From: Deltaproteobacteria bacterium | Lineage (GTDB): Bacteria; Desulfobacterota; Binatia; Binatales; Binataceae | Assembly: GCA_021799555.1 (NCBI GenBank) | Contig: JAJZAG010000233.1 | Location: 1 to 6,104, forward strand | DNA: 6,104 nt | Direction: 5' to 3' | Shown here: positions 1 through 4,989 of the stretch, one piece after another | Layout of the letters: the number at the start of each line of letters is the position of its first letter | Position numbering within the stretch: position 1 is the first letter of the stretch | Translations under genes and position numbers: made by a program | Notes under the pieces: model-generated | What the model was told of the DNA's origin: nothing | Databases searched by the model: none | Seen by the model: only the letters and a program-made list of their open reading frames with translations

Positions 1-45
1 GGCGCTCACGCGCCGAGCGGCCTCAAGAGTCTGCTCGATATGCAT
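1..45 (-). CDS. Possible start of a further gene, cut by the window edge
   Basis: From an ATG at 45-43 the frame reads MHIEQTLEAARRVSA and stays open to the window edge. The start is 27 nt after the selenoprotein stop, in the same frame and direction, as expected for a downstream operon gene. There is no clear Shine-Dalgarno site; CTACGG immediately precedes the ATG. Fifteen residues are too few to name a family, and chance openness in GC-rich DNA cannot be excluded. Confidence 0.35.
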   Translation of the reverse strand, partial: MHIEQTLEAARRVSA

Positions 46-72
46 CCGTAGCGCGAACGCCGCGGCGCCGAG

Positions 73-387
73 TCAGTTGCGCAGCTTGCCAAGGACGCGG
101 TCCACAAAGCTGGACGGGTGCGGCTTATTTGCCGATACACGCGAGGCGGGGAGCGGACGGCCCTCTCGCAATGCATCGAAGCTCTCTTCAACTTCGCCGT
201 CGAGAGGGAAGCGCCCAGCGTCCGCTTTCGAGAAGATCAGGCGTCCGTCAACCAGAACATCGAACTGCCCTGTTTTGCCGGGCTTGATCTCCGCAACTTC
301 GCCGAAGCGATCTTTCAGTGACGCGGCCAGACTGGCCGCACGCGGTTTATAGCCTCAGGCCGAGCAATAGAGAATTTGGGTGGCCAT
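73..387 (-). CDS. SelW-like (Rdx family) selenoprotein with in-frame UGA = selenocysteine
   Basis: Translating from the ATG at 387 gives MATQILYCSA, then TGA at 357-355, then GYKPRAASLAASL and a continuous frame to a TGA stop at 75-73. With the first TGA read as selenocysteine the protein is 104 aa. The motif YCSAUGYKPR is the CxxU redox motif of SelW/SelT/SelH proteins; mammalian SelW has YCGAUGYKSK. Downstream, GQFDVLVDGRLIFSK (about 42-56) matches the SelW segment with G.F.V.V.G.L..SK. The fold is thioredoxin-like and the role probably thiol redox, with substrate unknown. The C-terminal 25-30 residues (PLPASRVSANKPHPSSF) extend beyond mammalian SelW. A hairpin placed like a bacterial SECIS follows the UGA. 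An in-frame ATG at 411 would add eight residues; 387 is preferred because AGG lies 9 nt upstream. The gene sits 51 nt after the arginine decarboxylase and may be cotranscribed. A pseudogene is the alternative, but a nonsense mutation exactly at this codon is unlikely. Confidence 0.87.
321..341 (-). promoter_or_regulatory. Candidate bacterial SECIS hairpin in the selenoprotein mRNA
   Basis: The mRNA just after the UGA contains GCGGCCA-GUC-UGGCCGC, a perfect 7-bp stem (339-333 with 329-323) and a GUC triloop. Two outer G-U/U-G wobble pairs can extend it to 341 and 321. The loop G is the 23rd base after the UGA, and the closing A-U pair may open to give an AGUCU loop. Bacterial SECIS elements are stem-loops within the coding region shortly after the UGA, with a guanosine at the start of the apical loop recognised by SelB; E. 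coli fdhF has an AGGUCU loop. Position and loop fit, but binding is inferred. Confidence 0.7.
355..357 (-). other. UGA selenocysteine codon (recoded)
   Basis: This in-frame TGA is codon 11 from the ATG at 387, directly after Tyr-Cys-Ser-Ala and before Gly-Tyr-Lys-Pro-Arg. It occupies the second redox position of the CxxC/CxxU motif, where relatives have Cys or Sec. The frame after it stays open for 93 codons with clear SelW-like conservation. Confidence 0.85.
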
Positions 388-438
388 GATCCCGAGCCTA
401 AGCTTGTCCATCCCTTGATTCAACGCGCTCTGCCGCGC

Positions 439-1002
439 CTATTTGCCGTTTGGCAGATCGACGAAGACTGCCGCGGCGACGACCGATGACCACAAACCAT
501 CGCGGTCGCCGATCGCGGATTGGGTCACATTGCGCGTGGTCACGATTTTATCGGAGACGCGCCAGACATCCTTGCGCTCGTCGTAGCTCGCGTTGGGATC
601 GAAATCGACGCCGAGAATCGTCGCGAGCATCTGCGCGGCAAGGTCTTCGGCATAGTCACCCGCTTTCTGATCGGTCTCGCCGAAGCTGTGATGCTCGGAA
701 AGATAGCCGTACTGATCCGGATTGGCCGGAATTGCAACACCAACCGAGGCTGCAATCAGACGATGCGGTTCGTTGGTCGCGTTTTCGCTCATCACCGCGA
801 ACACGATTTGGCCCGGGCTTAAATATTTGAGACCTTCCTGCTGGCTGATCAACTTGCAGCGCGGCGGAAAGATCGATTTAACTCGGACGAGGTTGTACTC
901 GGCGATGCCGGCGGAGCGCAGGGACATCTCGAACGCCGTGAGCTTCTCGCGATGCTTACCGACGCCCTTGGTCATAAACACGCCTTTTGGAAGCGGTCCC
1001 AT
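439..1002 (-). CDS. pdaD: Pyruvoyl-dependent arginine decarboxylase (bacterial type)
   Basis: Members of this family self-cleave at an internal serine to make a pyruvoyl group and then decarboxylate arginine to agmatine, feeding polyamine synthesis. The 187-aa product fits the family. KGVGKHREKLTAFEMSL (12-28) leads into AGIAEYNLVRVKSIFPP (31-47), which aligns with NVNLIRISSIMPP of the Methanocaldococcus jannaschii enzyme. Asn37 matches its Asn47 and Ser43 its pyruvoyl-forming Ser53. Glu103 in YGYLSEHHSFG matches the proton donor Glu109. The residue before Ser43 is Lys (AAA, 879-877), where characterised enzymes have Ser or Thr. Cleavage would give chains of 42 and 145 residues. A TTG at 1053 could extend the protein, but the ATG at 1002 has GGAG 11 nt upstream and gives the family-like start. 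The selenoprotein gene starts 51 nt downstream. The family is secure; activity on arginine is inferred. Confidence 0.88.
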   Translation of the reverse strand: MGPLPKGVFMTKGVGKHREKLTAFEMSLRSAGIAEYNLVRVKSIFPPRCKLISQQEGLKYLSPGQIVFAVMSENATNEPHRLIAASVGVAIPANPDQYGYLSEHHSFGETDQKAGDYAEDLAAQMLATILGVDFDPNASYDERKDVWRVSDKIVTTRNVTQSAIGDRDGLWSSVVAAAVFVDLPNGK

Positions 1003-1013
1003 CGATTTTGTTT

Positions 1014-1017
1014 CTCC
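1014..1017 (-). promoter_or_regulatory. Ribosome binding site of the arginine decarboxylase gene
   Basis: GGAG in the context TGTGGAGAAAC lies 11 nt before the ATG at 1002. It decides in favour of that start over the upstream TTG at 1053. Confidence 0.6.
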
Positions 1018-1023
1018 ACAAGA

Positions 1024-1040
1024 CCGCGGTATCGCCGCGG
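1024..1040 (-). repeat. Inverted repeat CCGCGG-N5-CCGCGG in the decarboxylase leader
   Basis: Two CCGCGG hexamers (1024-1029 and 1035-1040) are separated by 5 nt and can form a 6-bp stem in the mRNA, about 7 nt upstream of the ribosome binding site. Sequestration or 5'-end stabilisation is possible but unproven. Confidence 0.35.
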
Positions 1041-1110
1041 CGTACTGGTTCAATAACCCTATGCGGCGCGCGCCGGCATCACAGGATGACGCGCCGCGGA
1101 ATCAGGAACT

Positions 1111-1140
1111 CTAGAAAAATTGGAATCCTTTTATACAATC
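1111..1140 (-). promoter_or_regulatory. AT-rich patch, possible promoter for the arginine decarboxylase/selenoprotein genes
   Basis: About 73% A+T in strongly GC-rich surroundings, reading GATTGTATAAAAGGATTCC and then AATTTTTCTAG on the minus strand. It lies just after the mutase gene and about 110 nt before the decarboxylase ATG, where a promoter would be expected if the two operons are separate. No good -35/-10 pair with standard spacing is visible, so the call rests on composition and position. Confidence 0.3.
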
Positions 1141-1153
1141 GCGCCGCGGCGCG
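1140..1153 (-). repeat. 14-bp perfect palindrome 5 nt after the mutase stop
   Basis: CGCGCCGCGGCGCG is its own reverse complement and can fold as a short, very stable GC hairpin. Its place directly after the mutase stop suits a 3'-end hairpin, but no U-tract follows on the minus strand, so it is not a standard intrinsic terminator. Confidence 0.35.
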
Positions 1154-1158
1154 CTACC

Positions 1159-2835
1159 TCAGAGCGTGTTCACCGGCTGATATTCCCCGAACACGCGCCG
1201 CATCGCGTCGGAAATCTCGCCCAACGTGCACCACGACCGCACCGCATCGACGATTGGCGGCATCAGATTTGCCCCGTCGCGTGCGGCGTTCTCGACAGCG
1301 GCAATCGCGGCGGCCGCCTTCGCGGAGTCGCGCTCGGCGCGGACGCGGGCAAGGTTGCGCTTTTGCTTGTCTTCGAGCTCGGGATTGACCTTCAAAATAT
1401 CCTTGGGAAGTTCGCCGCCGCCGGTGAACTGATTGACACCTACGATTATACGCTCTTTAGTTTCGATCTCGCGCTGATATAGATAGGCCGCATTTTGAAT
1501 TTCGCGCTGCTGGTAGCCACGCTCGATCGCGGCAACCGCGCCGCCAAGGTCGTCGATCTTCGATAGGTACTCGAACGCGCGCGCCTCCAGCTCCGCGGTC
1601 AGTTTCTCGACATAGTACGAGCCCCCGAGCGGATCGATCGTATCTGCCACGTCGGATTCGTACGCGATCAGCTGCTGCGTGCGCAGCGCGAGCAGCACCG
1701 ACGATTCGGTCGGCAGCGCCAGCGCCTCATCCTTCGAGTTGGTATGCAGCGATTGTGCTCCTCCGAGCACGGCTGCGAGAGCCTGGAGCGTGACGCGCAC
1801 AACATTATTGTCCACCTGCTGTGCGGTGAGGGTCGAGCCCGCGGTCTGCGCGTGAAACCGCATCATCATCGATCGCTCGTCATCCGCGCCGAAGCGCTCC
1901 TTCATGATCTTCGCCCACATCCGGCGCGCGGCCCGATATTTGGCAATCTCTTCGAAAAAATTATTGTGGACGTTGAAGAAGAACGACAACCGGCTCGCGA
2001 AGCTGTCCACCGCAAGACCCGCCTTAACCGCCGCATCGACGTATGCGATCGCGTCCGCGAGCGTGAATGCCAGCTCCTGCGCCGCGGTCGAGCCGGCCTC
2101 GCGGATATGGTAGCCCGAGATCGAAATCGTGTTCCAGTTGGGAACTTCGCGCGACGCGAAGCTGAAAATATCGGTAATGATCCGCATCGATCCGCGCGGC
2201 GGATAGATGTAAGTCCCGCGCGCGATATATTCCTTGAGCAGGTCGTTCTGGATCGTTCCATTGACCTTGTCCCATCCGACTTTGCGCCGTTCGGCGACGA
2301 CAAGGTAAAGCGCGAGCAGAATCGCCGCCGTCGCGTTGATCGTCATGGAGGTCGAAATCTTGTCGAGCGGAAGCTCGTCGAGCAGCATCTCCATGTCGGC
2401 CAGCGAGCAGATTGAAACTCCGACCCGTCCGACTTCGCCCGCGGCCAGCGGATGGTCCGAGTCGCGCCCCATCTGCGTCGGCAAATCGAAAGCGACCGAA
2501 AGGCCCGTTTGTCCCTGCTCGAACAGATAGCGGTAGCGCTTATTGGATTCCTCGGCGGTGCCGAAACCGGCGTATTGGCGCATCGTCCACAGCCGTCCGC
2601 GGTACATCGTGGGCTGCACGCCGCGCGTGAACGGATACTCGCCGGGGAAACCAAGGTCGGTGACATATTCGAAGCCGTCGAGATCGGTTGGGTCGTATTG
2701 CCGCTTGATCTCGATTCCCGAGGTCGTCGCGAATTTCTTCTTGCGCTCGGCCCCGCGCTTGAGCGCGGGCGCAAGCTTGCGCTGTTCCCAATTGCGGCGG
2801 GCGTCTTCGAGATTGATGCGTTCGTCTTGCGCCAT
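1159..2835 (-). CDS. Methylmalonyl-CoA mutase, large (catalytic) subunit without B12-binding domain
   Basis: This adenosylcobalamin-dependent mutase interconverts (R)-methylmalonyl-CoA and succinyl-CoA. The product is 558 aa, the length of the stand-alone catalytic chain. It holds the TIM-barrel domain (about 40-475) and a helical tail, but no DxHxxG cobalamin-binding domain. Visible motifs are GFPGEYPFTRGV (62-73), RQYAGFGTAEESN (86-98), GLSVAFDLPTQMG (111-123), GTIQND (193-198), KEYIARGTYIYPP (201-213), ISISGYHIREAG (237-248) and SLHTNSKDEALALPT (362-376). Tyr88, Arg206 and His243 fall at the places of Tyr89, Arg207 and His244 of the Propionibacterium enzyme. Isobutyryl-CoA and 2-hydroxyisobutyryl-CoA mutases differ at the first two, so methylmalonyl-CoA is the likely substrate. 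It needs a separate small cobalamin subunit, not seen here. The ATG at 2835 lies 15 nt after the carrier stop, with a weak GGGA upstream. Confidence 0.95.
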   Translation of the reverse strand: MAQDERINLEDARRNWEQRKLAPALKRGAERKKKFATTSGIEIKRQYDPTDLDGFEYVTDLGFPGEYPFTRGVQPTMYRGRLWTMRQYAGFGTAEESNKRYRYLFEQGQTGLSVAFDLPTQMGRDSDHPLAAGEVGRVGVSICSLADMEMLLDELPLDKISTSMTINATAAILLALYLVVAERRKVGWDKVNGTIQNDLLKEYIARGTYIYPPRGSMRIITDIFSFASREVPNWNTISISGYHIREAGSTAAQELAFTLADAIAYVDAAVKAGLAVDSFASRLSFFFNVHNNFFEEIAKYRAARRMWAKIMKERFGADDERSMMMRFHAQTAGSTLTAQQVDNNVVRVTLQALAAVLGGAQSLHTNSKDEALALPTESSVLLALRTQQLIAYESDVADTIDPLGGSYYVEKLTAELEARAFEYLSKIDDLGGAVAAIERGYQQREIQNAAYLYQREIETKERIIVGVNQFTGGGELPKDILKVNPELEDKQKRNLARVRAERDSAKAAAAIAAVENAARDGANLMPPIVDAVRSWCTLGEISDAMRRVFGEYQPVNTL

Positions 2836-2850
2836 CGTTGATATCCCGGG

Positions 2851-3354
2851 CTACTCGATCACCACGAGCAGCTCGCCCTTTTCCACGGTCTGGCCGGCCA
2901 CGACTTTGATTTCGGCCACCTTTCCCGCCTTCGGACTCTTGAGCTCATTTTCCATCTTCATCGCTTCGACGGTCACAACTCCCTGGTCCGCCCTGACTTC
3001 ATCTCCCACCGCGACCAGCACCGCGACAACGCGCCCAGGCATCGCCGCCTTAATCTCGACCCTGCCGTGAACCTCGCGTTTGTGGGCGGATGTATGCGAC
3101 CGTCGGCGCGCGGGGTCGATGATCGTCAGCCGAGTTGATCCGGTCCGCGACGCGACGATGGTCGTGTCGCCGTCTCGCGCAACATCAAGATCGAATGAAC
3201 GGCCGTTGATGATTATCGAGAATGACGCCGCACCCACCTTGCGCAGGTCGGCGTCGAAGCGATGATCGCCAAATTTAATCGCGAAGGTATCGGCCGAGAT
3301 CTCCTCGAGATCGATCTCATGTTCCGCGTCATCCAGGGTAGCGACGTAGCGCAT
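2851..3354 (-). CDS. Biotin carboxyl carrier subunit (BT-like + biotinyl domain) of propionyl-CoA carboxylase
   Basis: This 167-aa carrier swings carboxybiotin between the biotin carboxylase and carboxyltransferase sites. Residues about 98-167 form a biotinyl-lipoyl domain with AMPGRVV at 104-110 and the biotinylation motif VEAMKMEN at 129-136, in which Lys133 (codon 2958-2956) is the expected biotin site. Residues 1-90 are a beta-rich segment that looks like the linker/BT region lying between carboxylase and carrier in single-chain PCC alpha subunits. A basic linker (ARRRSHTSAHKR) follows. An open frame continues upstream to 3573, but that part overlaps pccA out of frame and is arginine-rich nonsense. 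The ATG at 3354 is chosen because it lies 7 nt after the pccA stop and has GGAG 11 nt upstream. The mutase gene starts 15 nt downstream. The carrier identity is secure; the BT assignment rests on resemblance only. Confidence 0.9.
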   Translation of the reverse strand: MRYVATLDDAEHEIDLEEISADTFAIKFGDHRFDADLRKVGAASFSIIINGRSFDLDVARDGDTTIVASRTGSTRLTIIDPARRRSHTSAHKREVHGRVEIKAAMPGRVVAVLVAVGDEVRADQGVVTVEAMKMENELKSPKAGKVAEIKVVAGQTVEKGELLVVIE

Positions 3355-3361
3355 CTGCGTT

Positions 3362-4876
3362 CTATCTCCGAAGCGAATCAAAGCGCGCAAGGCTGCGCCA
3401 CGCCGACGCCTGGCGCTGCGTAACCGGCGCCGACGGCGCAACGGCGCCGTTACTCGCGCCGCGATGTGCCGCGATGGCGGCCAGGAACATAGCCGCGGTC
3501 CGCGCATGGTCCTCGTTGGACTCACGGATACCGGGGCGGTACTCCTGCGCGATAAAGTTGGTGTCGAAGTCACCGGCGATGAAACGCGGATGCGTCATGA
3601 TCCAGCGGTGAAATGACAGGTTGGTCGTAAGCTCGCCCGAGATGGTGAATTCGCTGAGCGCCCGGCGCATTCGATCGATCGCTTCGGCGCGATTTGCGCC
3701 GTGAGCCGCCAGCTTCGAGATCATCGGATCGTAAAACATCGGCACTTCCGCACCCGCATAGATGCCCGCGTCATTGCGAATTCCCGGACCCTCGGGAAAC
3801 TTGAGCGTCTGAATCCTGCCCGGCGCCGGGACAAATCCCGCCTCCGGATCTTCGGCATAGATGCGGCACTCGATCGCCCACCCGCGCTGCGCGATGTCGC
3901 TTTGTTTGAACGGCAGCGGTTTGCCTGCGGCGACCTCGATTTGCGTGCGCACCAGATCAATTCCTGTGACGAGCTCGGTGACCGGATGCTCGACCTGAAT
4001 GCGCGTGTTCATTTCAAGAAAGTAGAAATTCCGGTCGGCATCGGCCAGAAACTCGATCGTCCCGGCGCTGTAATAGCCCACCGCCTTCGCAGCCTGCACC
4101 GCGACGGCTCCCATCTTCTGCCGCATCTCCGGCGTCACGAATGGCGACGGCGATTCCTCGACGACCTTCTGATGACGGCGCTGAATCGAACACTCACGCT
4201 CGAAGACGTGGACCGTGTTACCGTCCTTATCCGCCATCACTTGCACTTCGATGTGGCGCGGCTTGCGCACGAATTTCTCGACGTAAAAGCGTCCGTCACC
4301 AAACGATGACTTGGCCTCGCTCGATACCGTCCGGACGATCGACGCCAGATCCTTGTCGCTTTCAACCAGGCGCAAGCCCTTGCCGCCGCCGCCGGCCGCG
4401 GCCTTGATCATGATTGGGAATCCAATCTTAGCCGCGATCTCGCGCACCTGCTGTTCCGTTTCGAGCGTTCCCGGCGATCCCGGCACGACGGGCACGCCGG
4501 CCGCCGCCATCAGCTTGCGCGCCTCGACCTTGTCGCCCATCCGTTCGATCGCTTCCGGCGGAGGGCCGATCCAGACCAAGCCTGCTTTCGCGACCGCGCG
4601 CGCGAAGCCGGCGTTCTCGGAAAAGAAGCCGTAGCCCGGATGCACCGCGTCGGCGCCGGTGTTTCTGGCCGCTTCGAGAATCCGATCGATTTTCAGATAG
4701 CTTTCCGCCGCTGGCGGAGGACCTACCGGCGCCGCGTAGTCAGCCTCGCGGACATGCAGTGCGCCGCGATCGGCGTCGGAATAGACCGCGACCGACTCGA
4801 GACCCAATTCGCGGCAGGCGCGGATGACCCGCACTGCAATTTCGCCGCGATTCGCAATCAAGACCCGTTTGAACAT
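3362..4876 (-). CDS. pccA: Biotin carboxylase subunit of propionyl-CoA carboxylase (alpha subunit without carrier domain)
   Basis: This ATP-grasp enzyme carboxylates biotin on the carrier protein with bicarbonate and ATP. The product is 504 aa. The N-terminal domain begins FKRVLIANRGEIAVRVIRACREL. The ATP-binding glycine loop AAAGGGGKGLRLV lies around residues 159-171. ERECSIQRRHQKVVEESPSP is at 226-245, and the catalytic stretch FLEMNTRIQVEHPVTE at 286-301 has Glu288, Asn290 and Arg292, matching E. coli AccC in both residue and number. The C-terminal lobe ends near residue 445. A tail of about 50 residues follows, rich in Ala, Ser and Arg and unlike the core, and there is no biotinyl domain. 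The ATG at 4876 has GGAAG four bases upstream, a good ribosome site. The stop lies 7 nt before the carrier gene, so the two are probably co-translated. The context of pccB and methylmalonyl-CoA mutase favours propionyl-CoA carboxylase over acetyl-CoA carboxylase. Confidence 0.95.
   Translation of the reverse strand: MFKRVLIANRGEIAVRVIRACRELGLESVAVYSDADRGALHVREADYAAPVGPPPAAESYLKIDRILEAARNTGADAVHPGYGFFSENAGFARAVAKAGLVWIGPPPEAIERMGDKVEARKLMAAAGVPVVPGSPGTLETEQQVREIAAKIGFPIMIKAAAGGGGKGLRLVESDKDLASIVRTVSSEAKSSFGDGRFYVEKFVRKPRHIEVQVMADKDGNTVHVFERECSIQRRHQKVVEESPSPFVTPEMRQKMGAVAVQAAKAVGYYSAGTIEFLADADRNFYFLEMNTRIQVEHPVTELVTGIDLVRTQIEVAAGKPLPFKQSDIAQRGWAIECRIYAEDPEAGFVPAPGRIQTLKFPEGPGIRNDAGIYAGAEVPMFYDPMISKLAAHGANRAEAIDRMRRALSEFTISGELTTNLSFHRWIMTHPRFIAGDFDTNFIAQEYRPGIRESNEDHARTAAMFLAAIAAHRGASNGAVAPSAPVTQRQASAWRSLARFDSLRR
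3366..3369 (-). promoter_or_regulatory. Ribosome binding site of the biotin carrier gene, inside the pccA 3' end
   Basis: GGAG overlaps the last codons of pccA and lies 11 nt before the ATG at 3354. It supports translational coupling and trims the long false N-terminal extension of the carrier frame. Confidence 0.55.
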
Positions 4877-4989
4877 CAGTCTTCCAGCAATCCCGGCCTG
4901 TGAAGAACGGGCCGGTTAATTTTCAAGTTGTTTATACTCAATTGAGCGCGGGCGGGCGAACCGCCGAAAGACGCGCCGCCAAGGCATTC
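4877..4989 (-). promoter_or_regulatory. Intergenic leader between pccB and pccA: AT-rich patch plus hairpin
   Basis: This 113-nt gap is the widest break within the carboxylase genes. An AT-rich stretch at 4916-4946 (TTGAGTATAAACAAC on the minus strand) contrasts with the GC-rich surroundings and includes the perfect palindrome CTCAATTGAG (4937-4946). It could hold an internal promoter, but I see no convincing -35/-10 pair. Nearer the start codon, CCGGCC and GGCCGG (4915-4910 and 4898-4893) can form a 6-bp stem with an 11-nt loop in the leader, about 8 nt upstream of the ribosome site. Read on the plus strand, the same stem is followed by TTAATTTT and would look like a weak terminator for antisense transcription. 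Confidence 0.4.
4881..4885 (-). promoter_or_regulatory. Ribosome binding site of the biotin carboxylase gene
   Basis: GGAAG lies 4 nt before the ATG at 4876. The spacing is slightly short but usable, and it supports this start. Confidence 0.6.

Noticed and set aside
73..75. Second TGA of the selenoprotein gene as another selenocysteine codon
   Set aside because: The frame does stay open beyond it to the window edge, but there is no redox motif or family match at this place, so it is taken as the true stop.
77..352. Plus-strand open frames of 91 and 67 codons over the selenoprotein region
   Set aside because: They lie antisense to the SelW-like frame, have Arg/Ser-rich composition typical of GC-rich shadow frames, and show no recognisable motif.
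355..357. TGA as a nonsense mutation creating a pseudogene
   Set aside because: It falls exactly on the CxxU position, conservation continues for 90 codons after it, and a SECIS-like hairpin follows; a random nonsense change would be an unlikely coincidence.
1003..1053. N-terminal extension of the arginine decarboxylase from a TTG at 1053
   Set aside because: The extra 17 residues do not resemble the family start and would run through the hairpin and the GGAG site used by the ATG at 1002.
1744..2415. 223-codon plus-strand open frame
   Set aside because: It is antisense to the well-conserved mutase gene and very rich in Arg and His; openness follows from the codon bias of the true gene.
3355..3573. 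N-terminal extension of the biotin carrier frame
   Set aside because: It overlaps pccA in another frame and reads as Arg-rich low-complexity sequence; the ATG at 3354 with GGAG upstream is the natural start.
3701..4309. 202-codon plus-strand open frame
   Set aside because: It is antisense to the conserved core of the biotin carboxylase, with no family motif.
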